Assembly: GCA_003599345.1 (NCBI GenBank)
Contig: QZJP01000093.1
Span: forward strand, 1 to 35,696
Reading direction: 5' to 3'
Origin: Bacillota bacterium
GTDB lineage: Bacteria; Bacillota; Sulfobacillia; UBA995; UBA9673
DNA: 35,696 bases
Below are positions 7,171 through 14,519 of the stretch, one piece after another (positions within the stretch are counted from its first letter, which is position 1; every line of letters begins with the position of its first letter). Under the pieces are notes generated by a model that was given only the letters and a program-made list of their open reading frames with translations, was not told the DNA's origin and made no database searches. A program made the translations under genes and the position numbers.

Positions 7171-9921
7171 TCACCGCCCCCAGATGCGGCCGCCGTTGCG
7201 GTCGCCGTGCTCGATGTGCTCCTGTCGCATGATCTCGGCCACGATGCGGCCGTTCATCTTCACGTAGACCGGCTGTTTGGCCAGCGCCATGGCGAGCCGG
7301 TCATAGTCGATGATGCCGCCCCGATCCAGCGGGGCGACGAGCTCCGGCCGCCCGTTCATCGCCAGCGCCGCGATGGTCGGGCCCGTGACGATGGCGCCGG
7401 TATCCAGCGTCGGGATCAGCGGGATGTCCGGCGTCTCGATCTTCCAGCCACCCCACTCGCCGCCGCCCATCCAGTCCGGCTTCTTCACTGAGGGCAGCGT
7501 GAAGCTGAGATCGTTCCACGCCTGCAGCAGATTGTTGAGCATCGCGATCACGGCATTGATGCTGTCCTTGGCAAACTGAGTGTAAGCCTCCCAGTTCTTG
7601 CCGGCGTTCTTCGTGAACTCGCCCCATCTACGTCCCGCCTCGTCGGCGAAGCCCTGCCACGCCTTCCCCAAGTCGTCGATGCCGCGCATGATCGGCTCTT
7701 TCATCAGCCCCCAGCCGATCGCGACCGCGGCGAAGGCCCACACGAGCGGCCCGCCGAGGAATGCGGCGATGAGCCCCACCGCGGTGAGGATGCCGCCCAG
7801 CAAGAGCCGGTTCTCGTCTACCCACCTGGCGGTATCGCGCAGCCAGCCCACGGTGTCGGTGCCCAACCGAACCATGTTGCCCAGGAACCGCACGACGTCC
7901 TTGGCGTTGTTCGTGAGCCCCCGGACGTCCTCCACGGCCTGCCCGCTCCCGATCCACTCGAAGAAGCCGACCATCGCCTCCTTCGCCTTCGGCCCGATCT
8001 CCTCGAGCCCGCCGGCTAGCACGTCGCCGATGGCCTCGCCCCACGCCATCACCTGCGGCTCGTTCGCGTCGAGGTACCCCAGCAGGTCGGCAAGGCTCTC
8101 CTTCGCTCTCGCGAAGACCGGCTTCCCCATCACCTTCTCGAACTTGATCCAGATGTCGCCGAGGTTGGAGACGATGCCGCGGAAGGTGGTCATCTGCTCG
8201 GCCATCATGCCCTTGAAGCGGACGTCGAGCGCCTCCTTGACCCGGGCGAGGGCCTCTTCGGTGGGCGTGACCAGCGAGCCCTGGGCGTCCCACTTCAGCC
8301 CCTCGATGTCGCGCAGGTTGATGCCGAGGTACCGAAACGCCTCGACGGCCTCGCCGAGCTGGCCCGCGGAGAGCCGGCCGAAGGCGGAGATCACCTGCTC
8401 GACGGGCTTGCGCATCCCGGCCGCGACGTTGCCGACGGTGTCGAAGTAGTCGACGGCGTTGAGGCGGAACGCCATCAGGAGATTCGTCGCCTCGGTGAGC
8501 TCGGGGATGTTGAAAGGCGTGCCGGCCGCCTTCTTCTCGATGAACTCGAGCATGGCAGCGGCACGCTCCTCGGCGCTGCCTAGCGTCCGGCCGACGAAGG
8601 AGGCGAGGTCGGCGTACATCTGCTTGAGCTGGTTGACGCCGCCGCCCTGCGTGCGCTGAACCCTCTGCATCGCCGCGGCGTAGCCCTGACCGGCCTTGGC
8701 GATCGCCTCCTGGGCGTCGCGCACTGTGCGCGCGTACTGCCGGGACTCCTCCGCCTGCCGCTCCTTGAGCGCCGCCAGCTTCTCGGCCTCGGACTCCTTG
8801 TAGGCGGCGAGGTCCTCGTCGTACTTCGCCTTGCGCTTGGCCACCGCCGCGGCGTACTCGGCCTCCTCCTCGGCCATCCGCCGCTGGAGCTCCGCTACCT
8901 GTCGATCGTGCGACTCGCGCGCCGCGGCCTCCTCCGCCTCGTACCGCGCCTTGGCCGCCGCCTCCGCCGCCGTCAAGGCCTCCTTGGCAGCGTTCTCTTC
9001 CTCGACCTGCTTGGCCTTCTCGCGCGCCTGAAACTGCGCGAAGGTCTGGTTTTGGAGCGACTGCTCCTGGGCGAGGCGGCTGCGCAGGGAGGCAAGGAAC
9101 GCCTGATCGGCGCGCGCGCCCTTGGCCTGCTCCTCGGCAATCGCCTGCTGGATGAACTCGGCGTTGCGCTCGGCCGCTTCCCGCTCGCGCAGGAACCGGT
9201 CGGGGGCTGTCCGCGCCTCCTCGGCGAAGCGCTGCCGGATGGTGGCGATCTCCTCCCGGTAGCGCCGCTGTCGGTCGGCCATCTCCTCGTCGAAGCGCCG
9301 GCGCCGCTCCGCGCTCTGTCGGGTGAAGGCGGCGCTGTACTCGTCGAGCTGCCGGCGAAGGCCGTCCATCGTGCGGCCGTGGCTGCCGGAGAGCTCGGCG
9401 AGCGAGTCGCCGAGATCCTTGGCAAGGCGCGCGAGCGAGCGGGTACCCTCCTTCTCGAGGTTCCCGAACTCCTTGGCCAGCTTCTCGAGGGCGTAGCGGT
9501 GGTCTTCCGCGGCGTCCGCCATCCGCTGTTGGGCGTCCTGCATCGAGGAGGCAGCTCCCGCCGTGGCGGCCGCGAGCTCCTCCTGGGACATCGCCGCCTT
9601 GCTCGACTCCGCCGCGGCGTCCGACATGAGCACCTTGAACGACTGGCGCATCGACTCCACCTCGGCGTTGAAGTTGAACATGCCGCCGACGGCGCTCTGG
9701 ATGGCGCCGGTGATGCCGCCCAAGGCCTGCAGGCCCAGCATCCCCGTCATGAAGCCCGCGGCTTGCGACGCGACGCTGCCCAGCATCGAGCCCAGCCCGC
9801 CCAGGGCGCTCGACGTCGCCCCGGCGGCCTGCTGGAGCCCCTTGAGGGAGTGGCTCGCCGCCTGCACCGGCCGGCTCAGGCCGTCCTTGCCGACTACGTA
9901 GACTTCGACGACGTTAGACAT
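7171..9921 (-). CDS. Tape measure protein
   Basis: A 916-residue protein, by far the longest gene, lying just after the tail chaperone pair, which is diagnostic of the tape measure. It sets tail length and helps DNA delivery. N-terminal residues about 20-85 are Gly/Ala-rich and hydrophobic (SSALGGLGSMLGSVASQAAG). A very long charged coiled coil occupies about 110-410 with Arg/Glu/Ala heptads. Residues about 420-620 hold the conserved tape-measure section (GTPFNIPELTEATNLLMAF, KPVEQVISAFGRLSAGQLGE). Near 700-735 there is a hydrophobic stretch (LLLGGILTAVGLIAAFLGGP). At the usual 1.5 angstrom per residue the tail would be about 137 nm, which is inference. ATG 9921 follows GGGGCAG. Confidence 0.93.
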   Translation of the reverse strand: MSNVVEVYVVGKDGLSRPVQAASHSLKGLQQAAGATSSALGGLGSMLGSVASQAAGFMTGMLGLQALGGITGAIQSAVGGMFNFNAEVESMRQSFKVLMSDAAAESSKAAMSQEELAAATAGAASSMQDAQQRMADAAEDHRYALEKLAKEFGNLEKEGTRSLARLAKDLGDSLAELSGSHGRTMDGLRRQLDEYSAAFTRQSAERRRRFDEEMADRQRRYREEIATIRQRFAEEARTAPDRFLREREAAERNAEFIQQAIAEEQAKGARADQAFLASLRSRLAQEQSLQNQTFAQFQAREKAKQVEEENAAKEALTAAEAAAKARYEAEEAAARESHDRQVAELQRRMAEEEAEYAAAVAKRKAKYDEDLAAYKESEAEKLAALKERQAEESRQYARTVRDAQEAIAKAGQGYAAAMQRVQRTQGGGVNQLKQMYADLASFVGRTLGSAEERAAAMLEFIEKKAAGTPFNIPELTEATNLLMAFRLNAVDYFDTVGNVAAGMRKPVEQVISAFGRLSAGQLGEAVEAFRYLGINLRDIEGLKWDAQGSLVTPTEEALARVKEALDVRFKGMMAEQMTTFRGIVSNLGDIWIKFEKVMGKPVFARAKESLADLLGYLDANEPQVMAWGEAIGDVLAGGLEEIGPKAKEAMVGFFEWIGSGQAVEDVRGLTNNAKDVVRFLGNMVRLGTDTVGWLRDTARWVDENRLLLGGILTAVGLIAAFLGGPLVWAFAAVAIGWGLMKEPIMRGIDDLGKAWQGFADEAGRRWGEFTKNAGKNWEAYTQFAKDSINAVIAMLNNLLQAWNDLSFTLPSVKKPDWMGGGEWGGWKIETPDIPLIPTLDTGAIVTGPTIAALAMNGRPELVAPLDRGGIIDYDRLAMALAKQPVYVKMNGRIVAEIMRQEHIEHGDRNGGRIWGR

Positions 9922-9930
9922 CTGCCCCTG

Positions 9931-10077
9931 CTACTCGTTAGGATTCTGGCGCGCCCGCATACGCGCCACCTGCAGCGCCTCCCAACGCTCTACCCAGAGC
10001 GCGGGCGCCTTCTCGATCTCCCACGGCGGAACGTGCCACGCCTCCGCCAGCAACAGCTCCTCTACCCAGTCGGGGGG
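9931..10077 (-). CDS. Tail assembly chaperone, -1 frameshift extension (gpT-like)
   Basis: This is an open frame in the -1 phase relative to the first chaperone gene, ending at 9931, nine bases before the tape measure. After the C-run it encodes 48 residues (PPDWVEELLLAEAWHVPPWE, then IEKAPALWVERWEALQVARM) that look like a normal folded protein and have no start codon or ribosome site of their own. By analogy with lambda gpG/gpGT, a fraction of ribosomes slipping at CCCCCC would make a fusion that loads onto the tape measure. The frame is also open back past a second C-run at 10126-10131. The coordinates given assume slippage at 10072-10077. Confidence 0.75.
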   Translation of the reverse strand, partial: PPDWVEELLLAEAWHVPPWEIEKAPALWVERWEALQVARMRARQNPNE

Positions 10078-10439
10078 CTCGACGGGGTGCCCTCGGAGGG
10101 CGAGGACGAGTCGCTGGCGCTCGCCGGGGGGACTGTCGACGCCCCCGCCGCCCTGAACAAGGCGTCGAACTGATTGGCCGAGAGCTTCGCGAGCGCCTCC
10201 TCGACGGGTGTGCCGTCGTCCGTGGCCAGTCGCGGCACGACGAAATCCTCGGCCTCGTCGAGGGCGCGCAGGATCTCCACCGGATCGTTGGAGCGCTGCG
10301 CGGCCATCATCCGGGCGTGGATCTGTCGATAGCGCTTGCGCTCGCGCCACGAGCCCTCCTCGTCGGGATCGATCGGCCGGATGAAGAGCTTCGTCTTGCG
10401 CTCTGCCTCCACGGCCTCCGGTTTCTCTTGCTCGGGCAT
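10062..10439 (-). CDS. Tail assembly chaperone (gpG-like)
   Basis: A 125-residue protein between the tail tube and tape-measure genes, the conserved position of the first tail chaperone. The folded part (KLFIRPIDPDEEGSWRERKR, then EILRALDEAEDFVVPRLATD and LAKLSANQFDALFRAAG) is followed by a Ser/Pro/Ala low-complexity tail (TVPPASASDSSSPSEGTPSS). Slippery C-runs lie at 10126-10131 and again four codons before the stop. ATG 10439 follows CAGGAGGTCCT, and a copy of the palindrome TTCCGCGCGGAA lies 16 bases upstream of the start. It acts transiently in tail assembly and is not expected in the virion. Confidence 0.8.
   Translation of the reverse strand: MPEQEKPEAVEAERKTKLFIRPIDPDEEGSWRERKRYRQIHARMMAAQRSNDPVEILRALDEAEDFVVPRLATDDGTPVEEALAKLSANQFDALFRAAGASTVPPASASDSSSPSEGTPSSPPTG
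10072..10077 (-). other. Predicted -1 ribosomal slippery site (C CCC CCG)
   Basis: On the minus strand the zero frame reads AGC CCC CCG ACT GGG TAG. Slipping one base back gives GAG CCC CCC GAC TGG GTA and enters the gpT frame. This fits the X XXY YYZ heptamer rule and lies just before the stop, as in other siphoviruses. An identical C CCC CCG heptamer (gggggg at 10126-10131 on the plus strand) is a second candidate. Confidence 0.65.
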
Positions 10440-10454
10440 AGGACCTCCTGTTTA

Positions 10455-10466
10455 TTCCGCGCGGAA
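10455..10466. repeat. Palindrome TTCCGCGCGGAA, copy 2 of 5
   Basis: This copy is intergenic, between the tail tube stop (10472) and the tail chaperone ribosome site. It extends to a 14-bp perfect palindrome, ATTCCGCGCGGAAT (10454-10467). On the minus strand it continues AATAAACAGGAGGTCCTATG, the same order as copy 1. Confidence 0.95.
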
Positions 10467-10471
10467 TTGGA

Positions 10472-11452
10472 TCATGCGAACACGGTCGTTCGGGCGGTCG
10501 TGACGATCACCTGCAGCATGTAGGTGTTGGTCGGATCGTAGACGGCGTGGAGCGTCAGCTCGTAGGTGCGCGTGCCCTCGTCTTCGCCGCCGAGGTCGAC
10601 GAGCTTCCAGGCGCCCGGGATGTCGACCGTGATCTTTTCAGTGTCGGGCCCGGCGCCGATCAGGGCATTGTTGCCGAACTCGAGCCGGACGATCCGCTTC
10701 GTCGCGGCGTCCCAGTTGTTGTACTCGGTGAGCGCTGCGGCCGGGCTCGCCTCGAACCCGATCTTGGCCTCGACCTCTACCTCGCCGATCGACATGGCGC
10801 CGGCGTTCAGGGTGTTGTCGCCGAAGTACTTCCGCTTGAGGTTGTTCTTGAGCGAGACGTCCCACGAAAGGAGCGTGTTCGCGACGTTCGTGCCGCCCGG
10901 CGCCGCCCCGAAGGCGTCGATGTACATCTTCGATTCCCAGCCCTCGAAGACGGCCGGGACGCGATCGGTCAGGCCGCCGGTGTGCGCGTTCGGGATCATC
11001 GCCTTGCCGAAGACCTCGCCCGTGAGCAGGTTCTCACCGGCGATCGAGCCGGCGATCTTCAGCGAGTCGGCGTAGACGCCAGCCGCCTGCCACGCGCGCG
11101 CGCCGTCGTGCCACTCTACCGTCGCGCTGTCGAGCGTATCGCCCGGCGTGTAGGTCCACGTCTTCGTCGCGCCGGCACCCTGGCCGGTGACACCGCCCTT
11201 CAGCCCGATCTCGAGTAGCTCGAGGATCTCGGCGGACATGGGCAGGACAAGCGTGCCTCCGACGCGGGTGGGCCCCAGGGAGAGGTTGCGAGTCGTCTGC
11301 CGGCTCGCCGTCAAGAACTTGTGGATCCGCGGCTCCCGCTCGCGCGTGAGCTTGGGATCCCGAAAGTACATCCGACGGGTCGCCGCGACCGGCGTGCCGT
11401 AGGCGACCTCCTTGCCGAATTGGACCAGACCCCGCCAGGTCTCTCCGGCCAT
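10472..11452 (-). CDS. Major tail tube protein (Phage_tube_2 type)
   Basis: A 326-residue protein. The opening WRGLVQFGKEVAYGTPVAAT plus RRMYFRDPKLTREREPR is the hallmark of this tail tube family ('G...GKE..YGTPVAAT...Y'), and KTWTYTPGDTLDSATVEWHD is a second conserved stretch. The gene lies between tail terminator and tail chaperones, the standard position. Subunits stack as hexameric rings around the tape measure to form the DNA channel. ATG 11452 overlaps the TAG of the previous gene's 3' region and follows GGAGGGTAGCTAG, nearly the same leader as the gene at 3714. Confidence 0.9.
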   Translation of the reverse strand: MAGETWRGLVQFGKEVAYGTPVAATRRMYFRDPKLTREREPRIHKFLTASRQTTRNLSLGPTRVGGTLVLPMSAEILELLEIGLKGGVTGQGAGATKTWTYTPGDTLDSATVEWHDGARAWQAAGVYADSLKIAGSIAGENLLTGEVFGKAMIPNAHTGGLTDRVPAVFEGWESKMYIDAFGAAPGGTNVANTLLSWDVSLKNNLKRKYFGDNTLNAGAMSIGEVEVEAKIGFEASPAAALTEYNNWDAATKRIVRLEFGNNALIGAGPDTEKITVDIPGAWKLVDLGGEDEGTRTYELTLHAVYDPTNTYMLQVIVTTARTTVFA

Positions 11453-11641
11453 CTAGCTACCCTCCTCCGGCGCCGGGTCCGGCGCCACCTCGTACAAGAC
11501 ACCACTGTCGACGAGCCGGCGCTGCTCGTCCGATAGCGCCGCGTATTCTTCGTGCGTTAGGTCACGCGCCGGCACGTCTTGGTAGAAATGCCGGTACCCC
11601 TCGCGCTCGCCGGTGTACTTTGCCTTGATGTCCACGGCCAC
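11453..11641 (-). CDS. Small phage protein between tail terminator and tube
   Basis: A 62-residue protein, MAVDIKAKYTGEREGYRHFY onwards, ending in an acidic tail (APDPAPEEGS). The helix DLTHEEYAALSDEQRRLVDS suggests a short globular fold, and 'L..EEYAAL..E....V..S.LY' occurs in small phage proteins at the same place. It ends directly before the ATG of the tail tube gene and begins three bases after the tail terminator gene. Function unknown. A stretch of good ribosome-site sequence (AGGAGG) precedes it. Confidence 0.7.
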   Translation of the reverse strand: MAVDIKAKYTGEREGYRHFYQDVPARDLTHEEYAALSDEQRRLVDSGVLYEVAPDPAPEEGS

Positions 11642-11644
11642 CTC

Positions 11645-12070
11645 CTACGGATAGTTGCGAGACTGCTTGACGCGCACCAGTACCGGGTAGCGTCGGAACT
11701 CCTGCCCCGCGATCGGCACGTACTGCGGATCGTCGGCCCCCGAGAAGTCCGCCTCGAGCGACTCCACAGTGCCCGCGAGCGTGCGGTCGTCGAAGAGAGC
11801 CTGCTCCAGCTCCTTCAAAAGATCGGCGAGTGTGCGCTCTGCCGTGCTGACGTTGCCGTCCGTACGGTAGCCGAACGTAATCAAGAAGTTCTGCCAGAGC
11901 GAGCGCAAGCCTGCCGCCTTGTCCTTGGGATTGAGCCCGCCCAGGGTGACGTAGGCGGAGACCTGATTGCTCAACGAGCCCGGGACGCCGATCTGCACGT
12001 CCTGCATGCTGGCCAGCCCGGAGACCAGCGTCTCGAGCTGATCGAGCACCGCTTTCGGATCGTAGGCCAT
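11645..12070 (-). CDS. Tail terminator / tail completion protein
   Basis: A 141-residue protein placed between the HK97 gp10-like gene and the tail tube gene, the conserved slot of the tail terminator. It opens MAYDPKAVLDQLETLVSGLA and has AERTLADLLKELEQALFDDR in the middle and RYPVLVRVKQSRNYP at the end. The alpha-beta pattern with the segment VSAYVTLGGL...WQNFLITFGYR agrees with this family, which caps the tail tube and joins it to the head. The TAG of the upstream gene is immediately followed by its ATG. Assigned mainly from position and pattern. Confidence 0.7.
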   Translation of the reverse strand: MAYDPKAVLDQLETLVSGLASMQDVQIGVPGSLSNQVSAYVTLGGLNPKDKAAGLRSLWQNFLITFGYRTDGNVSTAERTLADLLKELEQALFDDRTLAGTVESLEADFSGADDPQYVPIAGQEFRRYPVLVRVKQSRNYP

Positions 12071-12535
12071 CTACGCCGCCTCCCGGTATTGGCTCCGCAG
12101 CCCCCCGCCGCGCCTGACCTCCATGTGGTAGCTGCGCCGCAGGTGAGACGTGCGCCGCCACTTCGGCTTGCCGCCCCGGCCCATCGGGATCGGCACGCTG
12201 TAGACCCGCTCGAGCAGGAGCTGCTTGGTCCGCATCAGCACGTCCAAGCCCGCGGCCTTCAGCGCCGCCAGCACCGCAGCCGCGCCCCGCGGCAACGCCT
12301 CGCGCACGCGGCCCGGAATGGTCGGACGCACCTCCTGAAAGGCGTCCGTGAGGGCAAAGCTGCCGCCCAGCCGGCGCGCGAGCCGGCCGTCCCGCCGCCG
12401 GCCGAACTCGATGCCCCAGGAGTAGACGACGTCGGTGCCCACGCGCACGACGGTCCGCCCGAAGGTGGCCGCCGCCCCCTGAATCTCTCGAAGATAGGCC
12501 TCCGCTTCGCGCAGGCCCATGACTCGCACTTCCAT
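12071..12535 (-). CDS. HK97 gp10-like head-tail/neck protein
   Basis: A 154-residue protein. I take the ATG at 12535, overlapping the upstream TGA by one base (TGATG), not the longer frame further upstream, because that extension is a shadow of the previous gene. It opens MEVRVMGLREAEAYLREIQG and has VYSWGIEFGRRRDGRLARRL followed by GGSFALTDAFQEVRPTI. This pattern is typical of small phage proteins of the gp10 type that build the neck between connector and tail. The C-terminus is strongly basic. It lies between head closure and tail terminator genes, which supports the call. Confidence 0.75.
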   Translation of the reverse strand: MEVRVMGLREAEAYLREIQGAAATFGRTVVRVGTDVVYSWGIEFGRRRDGRLARRLGGSFALTDAFQEVRPTIPGRVREALPRGAAAVLAALKAAGLDVLMRTKQLLLERVYSVPIPMGRGGKPKWRRTSHLRRSYHMEVRRGGGLRSQYREAA

Positions 12536-12876
12536 CACGAGGACCTCACTAGGTCGCAGCTCCGGTAGACCACCCCGCCCGACGGCGGCCAGGTCGGCGC
12601 CGCGAGCGAGCCAGCGACCACGTTCCACCGTTCGCCGGCGACCTCCACCTGGGCGCGCTCCGGCATCTCGTAGTCGGGTCCCCACACGAGCCGGCGCATG
12701 GAGACGAGCTCCGCGCGCTCCGAGGCCGACGTCGCCCCCTGGGCGGAGACGATGGCCACCCGGCAGGGCAGATCGTCCTTGGCCAGGACCGTGTAGGCGC
12801 CGGTGGCCGGATCGGACGTGTAGACATCACACAGCTTGTCTAGCAGCACGGTCGGGATCGTCGGCGTCCTAGCCAC
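12535..12876 (-). CDS. Head closure / head-tail joining protein
   Basis: A 113-residue beta-rich protein, ARTPTIPTVLLDKLCDVYTS at the start, then DLPCRVAIVSAQGATSASER. The segment LVWGPDYEMPERAQVEVAGE followed by RWNVVAGSLAAPTWP is typical of head-tail joining proteins of the SPP1 gp16/HK97 gp7-9 type: a small barrel with 'D.....G..Y.V.......' strands. It seals the connector after DNA packaging. The start is GTG 12876, overlapping the 50-residue membrane gene upstream. Its TGA overlaps the next ATG. The assignment rests on fold pattern and position. Confidence 0.7.
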   Translation of the reverse strand: MARTPTIPTVLLDKLCDVYTSDPATGAYTVLAKDDLPCRVAIVSAQGATSASERAELVSMRRLVWGPDYEMPERAQVEVAGERWNVVAGSLAAPTWPPSGGVVYRSCDLVRSS

Positions 12877-13021
12877 CCTTCACCCTCCTCGGCCAGCGTC
12901 CGAACGCCAGTACGAGCAGCCACGGCGCGAGCGGCTCGAAGATGCCGAGCGATGGGCCGAAGATCACCCGGTCGATGATCCACACGCGCCAGCGGCTATC
13001 CATCGCGTCCCGCCTAGCCAT
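12869..13021 (-). CDS. Overlooked 50-residue membrane peptide in head-tail module
   Basis: A short gene that is easy to miss: ATG at 13021, eight bases inside the end of the connector gene, with GAGGTG seven bases upstream; TAG at 12869, overlapping the next start. It translates to MARRDAMDSRWRVWIIDRVI onward, then FGPSLGIFEPLAPWLLVLAF and GRWPRRVKGG. A basic N-terminus, one long hydrophobic stretch (about residues 13-41) and a basic C-terminus suggest one membrane-spanning helix, possibly a re-entrant loop. It perfectly bridges its neighbours without a gap, which supports a real gene. The role is unknown; membrane peptides are unusual inside head-completion modules. Confidence 0.65.
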   Translation of the reverse strand: MARRDAMDSRWRVWIIDRVIFGPSLGIFEPLAPWLLVLAFGRWPRRVKGG

Positions 13022-13409
13022 CGCGCAGCACCTCGTTTTGCAGCCGCTCGCGGTACCCGAACGTATCGCCCGGGTAAACCATCTCGGCCACGTCGAAGGC
13101 CGCGCCCTCGTCCGCCGCCTCTTCCTTGTCGGCCTGCTCGCGCAGCTTGTCCGCGCGCTGCATCAGGGCCCGGGCCACCGCCGGGCCGTCCATCGAGAGC
13201 TCGAGCGCGCGGATCACCTTCGTAGTGAGCGCCTCGTCGGAGGCGATGGTCTCGAGGGCGAGCGCCGCCGCCCGCTTGACGACGTTCGACTCCATCGTCA
13301 GGAAGGCGTCGACCTCGTCGTCCTGAAAGATCTGGCTCGAGTAGTTGGTGTCCTTGACGAGCAGGCGCACCTTGCCGCGGGTCGTGCTCAGGTCGTAGCT
13401 GAAGGTCAT
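13014..13409 (-). CDS. Head-tail connector / adaptor protein (HK97 gp6-like)
   Basis: A 131-residue helical protein opening MTFSYDLSTTRGKVRLLVKD, then TNYSSQIFQDDEVDAFLTME. 'T..G..R....D.......FSDEEI..FL' is the conserved start of the connector proteins that bind below the portal (gp6/gp15-like). Helices AAALALETIASDEALTTKVI and ARALMQRADKLREQADKEEA follow. Its place, after the capsid genes and before the head closure gene, is canonical. ATG 13409 follows GAGGCAGGGAA. The preceding 113 bases carry an inverted repeat rather than a gene. Confidence 0.8.
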   Translation of the reverse strand: MTFSYDLSTTRGKVRLLVKDTNYSSQIFQDDEVDAFLTMESNVVKRAAALALETIASDEALTTKVIRALELSMDGPAVARALMQRADKLREQADKEEAADEGAAFDVAEMVYPGDTFGYRERLQNEVLRDG

Positions 13410-13465
13410 TTCCCTGCCTCACCTCGTCCGGGCGTGCCGGTGGCTACAGGCCCCGGCCCCTCATT

Positions 13466-13520
13466 AGTGATGAGTGGAAAGTGATGCGTGATGAGCCCCC
13501 ACCCTTCCCCACTCATCACT
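13466..13520. repeat. Intergenic inverted repeat of GTGATGAG units
   Basis: AGTGATGAGTGG (13466-13477) is perfectly matched by CCACTCATCACT (13509-13520), a 12-bp stem with a 31-nt loop. The loop itself holds GTGATGCGTGATGAG, made of the same short unit. It fills most of the 113-base space between 13410 and 13522, one of the few real gaps in the late operon. No T-run follows, so it is not an obvious terminator. Such GTGATGAG-type spacers occur between genes of some bacteria, hence a possible host origin (inference). Confidence 0.8.
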
Positions 13521-13522
13521 CG

Positions 13523-13759
13523 TTACAGATCGACCTCCCCCACGTGCGCGAGCACCGCCGGCGCCATTACGCGCTGGGCATCCCGCGCCGCCTTGACCGC
13601 GGCCACCAGCGCCGCCTTCTGCTTCGCAGGCGTCAGCCCGGCGAGCAGCGCCAGCGGCACACTGGCGATGTACTCCACCGCCCCGTCCGTCTCCTCGACG
13701 CGCACCGCGAGGTAGGCATCTGTCCCGTCCTTCCACGCCGAGACAATCGTCCCCTTCAC
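13523..13759 (-). CDS. Small late protein of unknown role
   Basis: A 78-residue protein. I choose GTG 13759 because GGGGGGAGGGA lies six bases upstream and the gene then begins 14 bases after the stop of its neighbour; the longer frame upstream of it overlaps that neighbour. Sequence opens MKGTIVSAWKDGTDAYLAVR, then a strand-rich EETDGAVEYIASVPLALLAG and the helical TPAKQKAALVAAVKAARDAQ. The N-terminal small beta domain followed by a helix is often seen in phage proteins between capsid and connector genes, but no family is recognised. Confidence 0.65.
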   Translation of the reverse strand: MKGTIVSAWKDGTDAYLAVRVEETDGAVEYIASVPLALLAGLTPAKQKAALVAAVKAARDAQRVMAPAVLAHVGEVDL

Positions 13760-13773
13760 GAATCCCTCCCCCC

Positions 13774-14460
13774 TTAGACGATGTACGCATACTCCACGGA
13801 GTAGGTCCAGTTGCCCGCCCCCGAAGGCGTCACGGTCGCCCGCCACACCCGCGGCAGCGGGAAGTTCGCCGTCAGCTCCACCCCCGTGCCGCCGCCAGCT
13901 GCACCCACGCCCGGATAGATGATGATGTCGTAGTTCCCGACCCCGCCGCCGAAGTCAGCTCCTGCGCCCACCGCCAGCCCGGTGTAGTTCGAGTCGTTCG
14001 ACCGCGCATCGACCCGCAGCGCCAGCGTCTGCCCGCCGCCCGGGTTCACCGTCACGTTCAGGCGCACCCACACGCCGCGGCAGTTGTAATTGATCTGATC
14101 GGCGCTGCTCGTCAGGGCGTTGCGCACCGCCGAGGGCAAGAGCGTGCCGGCGACGTTGTTCCGCCAGCGCTCCCAGTTCGTCCCGCCAAAGGCGTGATGC
14201 GCGGCGACCGCCTTCAGGTACTTGTGTGAAGTTGCCTGCGCGTCGGTGTCCGCGTCCCGAACCGAGACGCGCTGCCCCTGCCCCGTGTCCGGGTTGCGCC
14301 CGATCAGATAGGCCGCCACCGACAGCACGTTAGTAGGCGCCTGATCCATTGCATCGTTGATCGCCCCCGCCACCAGCAGCGGCTGCCCGTCCGGGCCATA
14401 GAGGCGTACGGCAAGGGGATTGTTTTCGTCTATCGGGTTGCCGCCAAGGATATGGCCCAT
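13774..14460 (-). CDS. Unknown structural protein downstream of capsid gene
   Basis: A 228-residue protein. Start ATG 14460 is preceded by GGGGAGGGCAG; the longer frame upstream is a shadow of the capsid gene. The N-terminus (GHILGGNPIDENNPLAVRLY) is followed by a helical part (NVLSVAAYLIGRNPDTGQGQ) and a beta-rich C-terminal half (VWVRLNVTVNPGGGQTLALR, NYDIIIYPGVG, RVWRATVTPSGAGNWTYSVE) that looks like a jelly-roll or Ig-like domain. It could be a head decoration or fibre protein. Family not recognised. It is separated from the capsid gene by a stem-loop that might set its expression relative to the capsid. Confidence 0.7.
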   Translation of the reverse strand: MGHILGGNPIDENNPLAVRLYGPDGQPLLVAGAINDAMDQAPTNVLSVAAYLIGRNPDTGQGQRVSVRDADTDAQATSHKYLKAVAAHHAFGGTNWERWRNNVAGTLLPSAVRNALTSSADQINYNCRGVWVRLNVTVNPGGGQTLALRVDARSNDSNYTGLAVGAGADFGGGVGNYDIIIYPGVGAAGGGTGVELTANFPLPRVWRATVTPSGAGNWTYSVEYAYIV

Positions 14461-14476
14461 CTGCCCTCCCCGATCC

Positions 14477-14509
14477 CGGGTACCGCACCCTAACCAGATG
14501 CGGTACCCG
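14477..14509 (-). other. Stem-loop just after major capsid gene
   Basis: CGGGTACCGCA (14477-14487) pairs perfectly with TGCGGTACCCG (14499-14509): an 11-bp stem with an 11-nt loop in the 60-base gap between capsid stop and the next ribosome site. No T-run follows on the minus strand, so a full intrinsic terminator is unlikely. It may protect the capsid mRNA end or reduce read-through. Confidence 0.7.
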
Positions 14510-14519
14510 TAGTCTCCGC

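Noticed and set aside
8908-10173. Plus-strand frame of 421 codons
   Set aside because: It is antisense to the tape measure coiled coil and both chaperone genes; composition is Arg/Leu-rich shadow and no neighbouring plus genes support it.
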